A stretch of DNA of 64,000 bases from the NCBI RefSeq assembly GCF_950023065.1, contig NC_088680.1:46116559-46180558 (forward strand), read 5' to 3'. This document shows, piece after piece, positions 46,733 through 57,714 of this stretch. Source of the DNA: Planococcus citri. Taxonomy: Eukaryota; Arthropoda; Insecta; Hemiptera; Pseudococcidae. A model generated the notes under the pieces. That model searched no databases. It was not told where the DNA came from and saw only the letters and a list, made by a program, of their open reading frames with translations. The stretch's first letter is position 1. Each line of letters starts with the position of its first letter. The position numbers and the translations under genes are program-made.

Positions 46733-47029
46733 AAAACGTGTGATTTTTTGCAACCTAAATTTTTCAACAAGCAGATTAGCTCCTATGTAAAAAAAATAAA
46801 ATAAAAATAATTCCTTATCAAAAGAGTGTGCAAAATAAACCCACATATTATTTATCCTAAAATTATGTCGATTAACCACTTGACCTGCAGCTCTCCATGA
46901 AGACTAAACAGGCTCGTAAATTCAATGGAGAAAAAAAATCAAAAGACCAATTTCTACCTTACAATATCCCTGCCACCAAAACGATCACCGTAAAAAATAA
47001 AAGACAATCAAAGACCAGGGGTAAAAAAA
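46733..47029. other. AT-rich non-coding DNA
   Basis: No feature recognised. Confidence 0.35.
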
Positions 47030-47970
47030 AGCTAGCGAAAAAAATCATTTCATATAAAAGCACACGAGGTTTTTCGCGAGCTTTTGGAACTTCGTAATTA
47101 AATTTGCGGTGATCAGTTGGTTTCTGGCAAAGAAAGAGCCTTTGTTTATGTTGATAAATTACTTCTGCTTTTCTATTATGAATTCTCGACGTTTGCCTGG
47201 ATGATTTACAGTTTTGCGTTTTGTACGGCGCGCGTCCCCGGCAAATATAATGCTTTATACCAGGAGTGTATGTAATATCGTTCCAAAACAAGCCAAGACG
47301 TTTTCTGTGGTCCTATTCTCTAGAAAAACGGAAACAAAACAAACCACTACACCGAACCACCCTTATTTTTGTCGCCAACACCTACTGCGATTTGAAAATC
47401 CGAGAAAAAAGACACGCGAACTCGGGATAGCTTTTTCTTATTAAAAAGCCGTCGTCGTGTACGCGTTTTAAAATACATAGGGTAGCTGTTGGGTTCTCTC
47501 TTTCTCTTTTTTTTATTCATTTTTTTTCCGCTTTACTTTACTCGGCAGCTCTTATGTTATATTTTTGATCGTGTGTAGCCTCTGGCTTTCTCTCTCAGTC
47601 ATTTTCAAATCGTGTGGTGAACGGTATCCCTTCTCATATGCTAGTATTATAATACATATGAACAAGCCAGTGGTGAATTTCTCCACTTGGTCGATTGAAA
47701 TACTCCGCCGTTATAGCTACTTTTGGTACAATATGCTTTTCATATGGATATAGACTGTATCAAAAAGTAGCATTTCTAATTTGCATGTCTGAGGGAAATC
47801 CAACTGTGCTTTTGTCTTCGTTCGTACAATTTCAACTTCGGTTTCTTCTTTTATGTACATTGCCAAAGTCTTTATCTTATCGAACGGATGCTGTCAATGT
47901 TTAGTTTCACAGCTTCGTATATGTACAGCTGAAATATCCCGATTGAATTTTTCTACGAGTTGATTTCTTG
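47030..47970. other. Single-copy CpG-richer island, possible regulatory DNA
   Basis: Words such as TTTTGTACGGCGCGCGTCCC, AAGCCGTCGTCGTGTACGCG and CATATGCTAGTATTATAATAC sit in sequence with no repeats shared with the window. Short frames on both strands (60-110 codons) overlap each other and are unrecognised. It may be regulatory DNA or an untranslated exon. Confidence 0.25.
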
Positions 47971-48307
47971 ACATGTGTATCTACGTATGATCACCTACCT
48001 CCTCGATATTGAAAACCAGTCTTTCATTTGGTTTGGAAATGTTGAAAAAATTAAAAATTAAAAAGCTAAGGTGAAAAAAAAAACGTGTGAGGTTTCAAAA
48101 CAAACGCACATAAACGTGACTTGTAAGTCGAATTGATTTTTATCGATTCGAGTTCTTGGTACAGAATTCTTCGGTCATGTATACCTACCTATGGATTTCG
48201 ATTAAATGCCATCGTCTTTCAGTTGCTCTGTGATTGCATTTTAGTCATTTTTCGTACGATGAAATCTTTTTAGTATAACTATGTGGTTTGCATGAGACGA
48301 AATTAAA
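47971..48307. other. AT-rich non-coding DNA
   Basis: No feature recognised. Confidence 0.35.
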
Positions 48308-48610
48308 GATGGGGGGGGGCTGAAAATTTGCTGACTGATACGAGAACAAATATATGTACCAATTTTGCCAAATAAAACGAAAGATAAGAAAACAATTCTA
48401 CCAGTTGACATTACAGGTAGGTTTTCTTTTAGCCTATAAGTAGTATAGGTACGGTGTGATACGTTGCTGAATAAAAGAAATTACCTATTCACATTTCACA
48501 TTGATTCATTTTGCTTAAAAAAATTATAGTTCATAAAAAAATTTTAAAATCGCGAAAAGAACCTAAAGTGTTGTCTTACCTAATTGCATTTTTAATAATC
48601 GCGACATTTT
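48308..48610. repeat. Dispersed repeat C, copy 2
   Basis: It starts at a nine-base G-run, then TTTGCTGACTGATACGAGAA, AAATAAAACGAAAGATAAGA, CCAGTTGACATTACAGG, TTCACATTGATTCATTTTGC, and the conserved end AAAATCGCGAAAAGAACC, AAAGTGTTGTCTTACCTAAT, TGCATTTTTAATAATCGCGA. It is closer to copy 3 than to copy 1. A 72-codon frame at 48511-48729 begins in its 3' end and is not recognised. Confidence 0.8.
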
Positions 48611-48812
48611 TGGTAGTCTCTTCGAAACAACGCGATATTTTTAAACGACGACGCGATCATCTACGTGAGTATAAGATACCTACAGACCTACACTTACCTA
48701 TAACTCAGATTGATTTAGATCGCGATTAATTGACAAACTACTAAGGGATTCCAGAAGAAAAACAAAAAAATCAAACTTTCAAAAATGACATGTCACGAGC
48801 AGTTCATTCACT

Positions 48813-49100
48813 TAGTTATTGTCTGTTGGGTTTTTATAACCTTTTATCTCATAAACTGTCAATTTTAGCCGTTCTGAAAACTCTGACAAGTTTCCAAGTT
48901 TCTGCAGAAACCTCAAATTGAAGTATAAAAGCTAAAAATAGGTTATTTTGGGATTGGGGAGGGGTTGGGGTTGAAATGTAGTTATCATTCACACGGGTTC
49001 GTTTCATTTTTTTTAAAAATGGAGAACTTAAAAATTCACCACAGGTAGTAGCAATTTTGAAAAATTTCCAATTTTCAAAAATTTGCCACAGCAATATCAT
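48813..49100. repeat. Dispersed repeat D, copy 1
   Basis: It shares, in order, with 50251-50495: TTGGGTTTTTATAACCTTT, ATCTCATAAACTG, CTCTGACAAGTTTCCAAGTT, GCAGAAACCTCAAATTGAAG and TAAAAGCTAAAAATAGGTTA. Its middle is a distant relative of the CTGGAGCC module head found near 3 kb. Confidence 0.8.
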
Positions 49101-49390
49101 TTTAAATAAAATTTTCAAAAACTCGCCAAAAATTGTGAAATTGACAGCAGTAGCTCAAATTTTTGTCATAGAGAGGTTTTCACCCATATTTTACCAGAAT
49201 GACTTTTTTTTTTTTTACTTTTTCAAGATGAAAAATAATGGGATATTGATTTAATTGATCAGATTTAAATTTTAAAAAATTTGCTAAAAATCGGAAAATG
49301 AATATCAGGTCTTGAAATTTGACCTGGGGTGCATTTCATTCCCCTCTACCATCACTCTAGCTCAAATTTCAGCTTTCCATCTGAATTGTG

Positions 49391-49690
49391 AGGGGGGTGC
49401 AACCGAAAATATGCTGACTGATATGAGAACAAATACCAATTTTGTCAAATGAAACAAAATATGAGAGAACAATTCTACCTGTTGACATTATAGGCAGGTC
49501 TTTTTTTAGCATATAACTTAAGTACTTACCAATTGTTAGGGTGTGATAGCTGAAAAAAGGAATTATTCACATTTCACAATGATTCATTTTGCTTGAAAAA
49601 AATTATAGTTGATAAAAAAATTTGAAAATCGCGAAAAGTAAAGTGTCGTCTTACCTTATTGCATTTTTAATAATCGCGATAATTTCAGGA
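49391..49690. repeat. Dispersed repeat C, copy 3
   Basis: It repeats the copy 2 layout: a G-run, ATGCTGACTGATATGAGAAC, CCTGTTGACATTATAGGCAG, CACATTTCACAATGATTCAT, then AAAATCGCGAAAAGTAAAGT and TTGCATTTTTAATAATCGCG. Copies 2 and 3 are each close to a copy of repeat D, so a C-D unit may have duplicated together. Confidence 0.8.
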
Positions 49691-49852
49691 CTCTATAGGT
49701 ATTATATACGTACCGTTTATTGATTTAGATCGCAATTAATTGACAATTGTTAGTGATGTAAACAATTTTAATTTCATATGATCGGAAAATGAGTAGTTTC
49801 CTAGACAGTTTTGTGGTTGGAAAATACGTCTTTAACGCATCTATCAAAACAA

Positions 49853-49906
49853 GTGCGGAAAGTAGCTATTCTCCTCCCTAGGGAGGAAAGTAACTGTTTT
49901 CCGCAC
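49853..49906. repeat. 54-nt palindrome, hairpin-forming
   Basis: The left arm starts GTGCGGAAAGTAGCTATTC and the right arm ends GTTTTCCGCAC. The centre is TCCTCCCTAGGGAGGA, a perfect 16-bp palindrome centred at 49879/49880. Of 27 opposed base pairs 22 are Watson-Crick; three of the five others would be G-U in RNA. No loop separates the arms. It has no match elsewhere in the window. Confidence 0.85.
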
Positions 49907-50250
49907 ATGTTCACAAATTCGAAATTAGCCATTTTTTAAAATTTCAGCATTTATTTTCCTCTCATATGAAATGAAAATAGTATACTATTTCGTATTGTTC
50001 GTCAAACTGGGAACTCGAAATATAAACAAAAATTGCTTAAAATTCGTCAAAAAATTATGAAAAATCGATAAAAATACTCAACCCTTCAACTCAGAAATAA
50101 CAACTTTTGGACCATTCCAGAGCCTTTAATAACTTCGCTTTTAATTTATTAGGGACTTCGTCAAATACATATTTTAGGCTGCCATAGGCTGTTGCTCGAG
50201 ATTTCAACACGGCTTCGTTCAGAATTGAATTTTTGACAAACGAAAGGTAT

Positions 50251-50495
50251 AGTTATTGTTTGTTGGGTTTTTATAACCTTTCATCTCATAAACTGCCAAT
50301 TTTGGCCATCCTGAAGACTCTGACAAGTTTCCAAGTTGCAGAAACCTCAAATTGAAGTGTAAAAGCTAAAAATAGGTTATTTTCAGATCGGGGTCGCTCA
50401 CACTGGTTCTTTTTATTTGAAAAAAAAAATGGAGAATTTGAAAAACACCATAGGATGGTAGCAATTTTTAAAAAATTTGCCAGAGCAATATTAAA
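50251..50495. repeat. Dispersed repeat D, copy 2
   Basis: This is the partner of 48813-49100, with a 3-base deletion at AAGTTGCAGAAAC and loss of the G-rich stretch. Just upstream (about 50090-50160) lies another weak CCATTCCAGAGCC module. Confidence 0.8.
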
Positions 50496-50896
50496 ATTAT
50501 AGTACGTACTGTCTTATTCCCTCTATAAATGAAAATTTAATTGTTATACTTCTGTTCTTCGCATTTCATAGGATTCAAAAAAATGGCAAAAAATTCACTT
50601 TGGAGCCCACGCTCCTGGAATTTTGCGATTAGCACCTAAAACGACCAAAGGGGTATCCAATAGGCACCCACCAAACTTATAAGTACGTTCTAAGGTTCAT
50701 TTTTGGCCCTTCCATGGAATTTAAAATTTCTGGAAAACATTTAAAAATCTCTTTAGGCTCCATAATGGTCCAAACTAGTACACTTACTAGAAGCCCGTCG
50801 CGACATTGTCGCGAAATCACTGCATTCTTTTTTTTTAAATAAGAAAAACAAAATCAATTTAAATTTTGAACTACCTACCAAAATTTTCAAAAGCAT

Positions 50897-52208
50897 GTCT
50901 GGTGAGTGGATATTAAAACTGTGGAGGTGGATAGCAAAACGCAATAACTCCAAAATTACGAAAATTGAGTTTGATATCTATCCTTATGTAAAATTCAACG
51001 GGGAATCCATTCCCGGTGTCAGATTTTGTCCATCAGTTGAATATCATAGCGCAATCGAGGAAAACAAGTCTGATTTTAGAGCTAAATGCATTGAAAAATG
51101 AGATTTTGTTTGCAAAACGCAATAACTCCACTACTTTTTATACATTTCAGTTGCGCAGATGTGGTAACACTGTTTTTTTTCATCGGGTGGGTACTGAAAA
51201 TCGTTGGGTAGGAGTTACTTAAAAAAATGGTGCTATCGTTGCCACTCTCTGAATGCCATATCACACACAGGAATTGTTTGAATTTCACATTTCATTTTTT
51301 TAATTGTTTTTTATCGAAAATTCTCGATTAAACATCAATTTTTTCAAATAAAAAATACGTTTTTTTGCAGAAAAACACCAAAAAAAAATTTTGCGTTCAA
51401 AACGCAATAACTTTTTTTTTTTTTCCTCACTGTGCTTACCCAGGTGACCGAAATTTTGAAATTGAGTGGAAATTTTATTTGTGGCACCTTCCCCTTTCAT
51501 TTGACACCAATTTCGGAACTCGACCCCCCACCCTTCCCCTCCTGACAATTTTTCCTAATTTCCCAAAAAAACCAAAAATGGAGTTATTGCGTTTTGCTAT
51601 CCACCTCCTCAACTATAGATTTAGATATAACCCGGTACGACTTGAGAAAAACGTTATTATGGACAAGTTGCCTATCTTTGAAATTTAAGGGGCAACCGAG
51701 CTTTTAAAAAAATTGCGAAAAACATATTTTTGAGCTTAGAAATGAGCAGTACTTAGGAAAATGAACAAATTTTGTTATTATGAATTTTTGTCCAACTTTG
51801 AAATTGAAGAGGCTAGAAATATTTTAGAAGAAATAATTGAAAAAAACGTGTTTTTGACATAGGGAATGGGCAGTACTTTGGAAAATAAACAAATTTTGTC
51901 ATTATGAATTTTTGCCTAATTTTGAAATTGAAGAGGTCAGAAATATTCTAAAAGAAACAAAATATTTCTAGTCCCCTCAATTTCAAAGATAGGCAGAAAT
52001 TCATAATAACTAAATTTGTTCATTTTCCAAGGTACGTACTACCCATTTCCAAGATCAAAAATACGTGTTTCGCAATTTTTTTTCAAAACTCGGTTGCCCC
52101 TTAAATTTTAAAGATAGGCAAGTTGTCAGTATAACGTTTTTTTTCAAGTCGTACCCGGTTATATCCAAATCTGAAGGTTTGACATCCACTCACCAGACAC
52201 CCTGTATA
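50897..52208. mobile_element. Foldback element with TGTCTGGTGAGTGGAT ends
   Basis: The left TGTCTGGTGAGTGGAT (50897-50912) is exactly inverted at 52184-52199 (ATCCACTCACCAGACA), followed by CCCTGTATA. An inner hairpin has arms at about 51625-51810 and 51965-52165, sharing AACTTGCCTATCTTT/AAGTTGCCTATCTTTGAAA, TTTAAGGGGCAACCGAG and AAAATGAACAAATTT. The word AAAACGCAATAACT occurs forward at about 50937, 51114 and 51399 and inverted at 51582-51595. The left end lacks the TATACAGGG expected from the right end, so it may be truncated. Frames of 66-107 codons here are unrecognised. Confidence 0.7.
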
Positions 52209-52262
52209 GTTCACGAAAAAATTTAAAAATCGCGAAAAGCTAAGTGTTGTCTTACCTGATTG
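52205..52262. repeat. Dispersed repeat C, copy 4 (3' fragment)
   Basis: TATAGTTCACGAAAAAATTT, then AAAATCGCGAAAAGCTAAGT and GTTGTCTTACCTGATTG, are nearly identical to copy 1 (42785-42846). The fragment begins exactly at the right end of the foldback element, so either the element inserted into a copy of repeat C or the shared TATA is the boundary of both. Confidence 0.75.
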
Positions 52263-53180
52263 TAAGTATTTTGAACATTCGTTAATGCGTCTTACTTGAC
52301 CCTCTCATTTTTTTGCACTTCCAGTGTAGTTTGATGCAATGTTCTGGAAAAAATACGAAGTTGAAAATATTGATAATTGATCGATTGACAAAATTATTAT
52401 AATATCAGGAGATCAGTAGGTATGTTAAGTAAATATTATTTTTGCTCAGTTCAGTCACGTGGACTTGGGTCTTGAAATTTTTGTGACAGACTGCCGGTGC
52501 AAAAAACGTATCGTCGTTAAAATTCCTTTTGGTTGCTCTCATATTGATAAATTGACCTCAAAATTCTCAAAAATTTTCACAATTTTTCATGCGTAGCAGT
52601 TGGGTCTTAAAACACTCATTTAGCCACTGATATGTATTGGTAGAGTGTCTCAAGGTGGTGCAGAAAAATCAAAATTGCATTTTGCAAACTGGTAAAAATT
52701 TAATAAATTTTTTAGCCATGCAATTTTGAATTTTTTTTTAAAGTGCTAGTTAATTTTTTTAGGATTAGAAATTTCTATTTGGTGTCAATTTTCTTCTGCT
52801 CATATCCAATTTTGAAAATCCAAAAATGATGAGAGCCCTCATTTTGAAAAATTCAAAAATTTGTGAAATCCTAAATTTTACACTTGATTAACCGATAAGT
52901 TTAATGTGGACCGTCGTCGTACAACTCTCCTAATTTAAAAAATAAATCGAGGTACACATGAGCCCGGGTAAGATCCTTTTTGATATGAAACATCACATAA
53001 TTGATCATGAAATCATTCTTCGAATGAAGATGGTCTCACTGGATTCCAAACTTACAAATCTCATCCACAAAATAAGTAAACTTGATTTTGTAAATTAGCC
53101 AAACTATCGTAAGTTCAATCTACTTGAAACAAGTTGAAAAACTTACGATTTTGCATATTCAACCTACCTACGTACCTAGT
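52263..53180. other. AT-rich non-coding DNA
   Basis: No transposon ends, shared repeats or credible frames were recognised. Confidence 0.4.
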
Positions 53181-54760
53181 TCAAGTTTATGAAATTATTG
53201 TGAAGACAATGATATTACATGAACGATGTAATAATCCCAGCGATACGATCTAATCCATTAAAACGTGCATACAAATTAACAGTATACGCGATAACGTCGC
53301 TGTTGTTGCTCGTTTCCAAAAACAAGAGAGCTATCTTTCATTCTCAAACAGTAGTCTCGGCTGCTTGTTGAAGTAATTACAGATGGGGTGTACTCTTTTT
53401 GAAGTACCTACATTAATTATATCACCAACTATGATATCCTTTTTACTGGTTGGATCTTCCTTATGTGACGTTTACAAAAATAGAGCTGTCTATAGTTAGT
53501 TTATTGATACGTTGAAAAAAAGAGATGAGAAATTCCCAGCAAATATCAAACTTTCTATGTATGAAGAGGGAGGGGGACTTTGAAAATCTTGAAATTATTA
53601 GATGCTGAAATGTGCAGGATGCAGCTACTCGTATATGCTCTTTTAAAAAAAAATATGCTCTCAAAAAAATGAAAAAAAATTTGATATTGAGAAAGAAATT
53701 GGAAGAAATTCATAAAGAATGAGGTAAGGTAATTGAGGTTCACAATCGACCATTTTCACAATACGCCTGTTCAACAATTCCTCTCTCTGGCTCTTTCAGT
53801 CGAGTTTCTCGAGCACACATACTTAATTATAATTACAGTAAGTACACCGGTAAGTGTCGATGTGCAATCGATACAAGAGCTCCGGTTCGGATACCTTTTT
53901 TTTTTTACTCTGGTTCAAGTATCGAAGAAGAAAAATAGCCAGACTACGCGAGCTTTACGTAATCCCCGACTCGTAAACGTTTAATAATAAAGCGTATACA
54001 CGAGAATGATTTTGAAAAAAGGAAACTAAAAACAACTTAGCAGGCGCGCGGGAGCGAGCGAATGCAAGAGGCGACGACGAAGAAGGGTGGCAAAACGTTG
54101 GCGGCGGCGAAAAGAAACGCAGCAGCGAATAAACCGGGGTACATAGAGAGAATAGCAAAGCAAGAGGCGGGGGATAAAGGTTGTAAGTGCTAAGTAAAGA
54201 AGGGTAGAGTAAGAAGCCATTAATAAAAGTGTCCAGAGTGTCAGGGTATTAATGTGAGTAATCAATTCAAGCGAGCTTTCTGTGTCCCTTCGCAACTTTT
54301 TCTTTATTTTTGCTCTCGCTCACACTCGCGAAAATAGTTTGCATTCGCCGTCTCTCTCGTACGTATGATCGCCGGAGCTTTTTGAAGCTTACAAATACAT
54401 TTTTTTAGTCGAAAGATATAAAAATCTATCCGTGATAAATATAGTTCACTTTTCTTCCTATTCTTTTTTTCCCCGTAGTTTGAAACTACTTTAATGTAAA
54501 TTAAGGCCTATATTTCACGTTGTATGATTGATAAATTCAATTATTTTTAGTCGGCTGGTTGTGCTGTTTTTTTCCCCTCTGCCTTTGCTTTCTCTTACTC
54601 TCCCATCTTTTGCGATGCGAGCGCGATCCGTATTCGCGAAATGTACACCTTTGCCGAAAAAAATTCACGCCGATAATGATATTTTTATCCTGTGTTTTAC
54701 ATGATGAGAGTAATGTGGCTATGATACGATGGATGTCTCATGGTTTTACAATTTTCTGGG
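53181..54760. promoter_or_regulatory. CpG-richer island, possible promoter or untranslated exon
   Basis: Its core at 54035-54190 has GGCGCGCGGGAGCGAGCGAA, GAGGCGACGACGAAG and GGCGGCGGCGAAAAG, and is purine-rich on the plus strand. It ends at GGTTGTAAGTGC, where GTAAGT at 54183 is a good donor consensus. The flanking GCGAGCGCGATCCGTATTCG (about 54618) and GAGCTCCGGTTCGG (53877) are also CpG-bearing. Minus-strand frames of 67 and 89 codons overlap the core and are not recognised. It may be an untranslated first exon or an enhancer. Confidence 0.3.
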
Positions 54761-55089
54761 CATTTAACTACAATACAATGCATAGTACTGTAAAAAAGGT
54801 GCACTATACCACAATTGGGGGGGGTACCTATCTCAATTATAGCTAAAAAAATTGTTGTTTTTGAACCGGTTCAGAGGAAAATTAGAAGAGCACGCAAAAA
54901 TAGGTCGCCATCAGATTAACTTTGATAAGAGCTTATTTTATTTTTTCGATTTTTGACGACATTTTAAAAATTCAAAGGCTTATTTCCCATTATTTAAGTA
55001 AGTATTCAAAATTTTATCAAATTGAAATTCGACCAATTTCCGGAATACTTTTTTCCTCGAACCCCATCATCTCAAATGCACAAACGTGA
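54761..55089. other. AT-rich non-coding DNA
   Basis: An eight-base G-run (about 54819-54826) is the only visible feature. No gene was recognised. Confidence 0.35.
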
Positions 55090-56560
55090 GCAAAAGTTCA
55101 GTTTTTTGTCAAAAATGTAAAAAAATATTATCTGAGTACGTTTTCAATAAAAATTGCCAAAAAGATCTGTTTATTGTTGTTCAAATTGAAAATCAAAAAT
55201 GCTGATTGTCTTTTCATCAAATTGTGAAAATTTTTTGTCACCCCTAACTATCCTAAAAATCTAGCTTTTTTTGCTGAAAAAAACTTTTTTAGGTCAAAAT
55301 TGCCATAAAATTAGTTTTTTAAAATCACCAAAAAATCTTGTTTTTTTAAAAATCAAAACTACAAACATTAGGTAAAAAACTATTTTTTGGCAAATTGCCA
55401 AAAAAATACACACTAGGTATTCTTTTGTCAAAATTTCCAAAAAAAAAAGTTTTTTTCTCAGTTTGAATGGTTAGAAAGTCTAGTTTAGTTTCCAAAATTT
55501 CAAAAGGGCCAATTTTTTCTTCGTGATACCCAAGTAAATGTCTTGCTTTCTGTTTGTCCAAAAATGGCAAAAAAAATTCTCGGTACATGTACCTACTTAA
55601 ATTTTTTATAAAAACTGAAAAAAAACACTCGTGTTTTCCCAAAATTGCCAAAAAAATCCTGTTTTTTTTTGCCAAAACAGAAGTAAAAAAAACTTGGAAA
55701 AAATTTCCAGGACTTCTTGCTTTATTTCTCGAAAAAATTTGGTTTTATTGTCAGCCAATTATACTCCCCCCCCCCCCAAAAAAACAAAGAAAAAGAATTA
55801 GTCAAAATTACCTAAAAAAATCTCAATTTTTTGACAAAATTACGAAAAATTTCATTTTTTTGAAAAAAATAGCCACATTTATTATAAAAATGTCCAGAAA
55901 TTCCGATTTTTTGTCCAAATTCCAAAAGGCTTGTATAAAGTCCCAAAAAGCTTTTTTTTACCAAAATTGCAGGGAAAAAAACGTTTTTATGGTTAAAATT
56001 TTCCTAAAAACTTTGTTTTTTCTCGTAAAAAATCTAATTTTCTTTTCAAAATTGCAAAAAAATGAGTTTTATATCAAAATTACCAGAATATCTCAATTTT
56101 TTGCCAAAATTTCAAAATATACTTACTTATCACTTATTTCCATTAACTGTGAAAAAGAATCATTGTTTGTCAAAATTATCCAAGTTTCATTTTTCTGCCT
56201 AAATTTCCTCCCAAAAACGTTTTTTTTTCTCGTCACAATTTGCCTTGTTGCTGGTCAAAATTGCAAAAATTCCCCATTTTTTATTGTAAAATAACTGTAA
56301 AAAAAATACGTTTTGTCAAAATTGCCAAAAAAAAGTGTTTCTGTATCTATATTATCCAATGTAGCCGAAAAGTCTTGAGTTTTTTTTGCCAAAATTGCAA
56401 AAAAAAATCAAACTTTTTTGGATCAAAATTTTTAAAAAATTGTACCTACTTCAAGACTTATTGTAGCTGTTCAGAACTGCAAAAAATTCGTTTTTTTTTT
56501 CATCAATCTAACCAAAATTGTCATCTATTCCCGCAACTTTTTTGACAAAATTGCAATTTT
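55090..56560. repeat. Degenerate A/T-tract quasi-tandem repeat (TTTTTGCCAAAATTGCCAAAA type)
   Basis: Dozens of loosely periodic units of about 30-45 bases alternate a T-run, a TGCCAAAATT or TGTCAAAATT core and an A-run. The repeat keeps one frame open for 246 codons (55554-56294, plus). Its Phe/Lys/Ile-rich product repeats IAKK-FFF-like blocks and is best explained by repeat structure rather than selection. A 12-base C-run is at about 55765-55778. I do not call a gene here. Confidence 0.75.
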
Positions 56561-56780
56561 GGGAAAACAACAGAAAAGTAAGAAAGTATTGAAAGTAGGT
56601 ACCTACCTATTAAATTGTTTAGGAACCCCAGTAATTATCTAATTTTCAATTAAATTAAATCCCCTCATGATAAGTATGCTTAATTTGATCAAATTATTTA
56701 CTCAATTAAAATTGATTTCGATAAATTATGCAACCTTTAAATCTACCTGTAGACGAAGATAATCCACTCATAAAGCAACA
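56561..56780. other. AT-rich non-coding DNA
   Basis: No feature recognised. Confidence 0.35.
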
Positions 56781-57465
56781 TTACAGAAAATAGGCACATT
56801 TCAACGGAATTATCAACATTAAACTAGAAAATCCTCATTCGTATATAAAACAAGGCGATAAATCTTTTTTACGCGTGCATTTCTTCAATTGTTCGTATCG
56901 TGTAGGAAAAAGTTGAAAAGAATAACATCTAGATTGTATACATTTGCTTCAGTGTCAGTGTTACTGTTGCCCCTCGTATTGTCGAAGGCCATGATCAAGA
57001 TCGCCATTTCTCTGAACAGCACATTAAGACGCGGTAAACGCTCGGCTAGTCGGTTAAATATGTATGATTTATAATATGAGTTTAATTAAAGCCTTTAATT
57101 ACCAGTTAGCTGGCGAGTTTAGCATGTAATGAAGATGTTACACGATGGTTAACTATTTTACAAGCGTTTGTTGTGTATTTTTTTATTTTATTTTCGTGAA
57201 TGCGTTTCTTATACAATTTGCGGTATTATTTCATTTGCTTTGCGTACGTATGTAGTAGATGTAGGTACATAGTATACGTAGGTATGCGTACAAGTATACT
57301 GTATTTTTTTGTGTAGGTACTGACGTCTATAACATTGTCTAGAAATAATGGCAAGGTATGAGTGATTACGTTGTAGTATAAATATATTATTTCGTACCAT
57401 ATAAATCATTCGACGAGAACCTAACGTTAGTTACAACATAATTACGTGGTCATGTATACTATTTA
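56781..57465. other. Single-copy island, possible regulatory DNA or small exon
   Basis: The core (56880-57130) is of mixed composition: GAAGGCCATGATCAAGATCG, AAGACGCGGTAAACGCTCGG, TTTAATTAAAGCCTTTAATT and ACCAGTTAGCTGGCGAG. A 61-codon plus-strand frame (56889-57074) has a hydrophobic stretch after a basic start and then dibasic RR/KR pairs. That could be a small secreted peptide or chance. The right part (57230-57460) is AT-richer with TACGTA/TAGGTA words. Confidence 0.25.
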
Positions 57466-57714
57466 TATACAAGGTGTCACAAAAATCCACACACCTATTT
57501 ATAATGGATTAGTATGTATCTCGTTTTCAATTGATACCCATTTTTTTTGCACTTAGGCTCAAAATATTGAAAACTGTTCCATTTGGTAAAGTCATAATTA
57601 ATTTTTTTTAAATCTGAAATGAAAGGAAACTTCAAATAAGCAATTTAAAAAAATATATCAATAAAATTATTTAATATGAACATTTCAAAAAAAAAAAAAA
57701 ATACCCGAAAGGAT
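57466..57714. other. AT-rich DNA with an isolated transposon-end-like word
   Basis: TACAAGGTGTCACAAAAATC (about 57469-57488) resembles the TACAGGGTGTC terminus inferred for the 50.9-52.2 kb element, but no matching inverted partner was found. Confidence 0.3.

Noticed and set aside
55554..56294. 246-codon plus-strand frame, the longest in the window
   Set aside because: It lies in a degenerate A/T-tract repeat; composition and periodicity explain the open frame and no domain is recognisable.
57469..57488. TACAAGGTGTCACAAAAATC as the end of another transposon
   Set aside because: No inverted partner or target duplication was found within the window.
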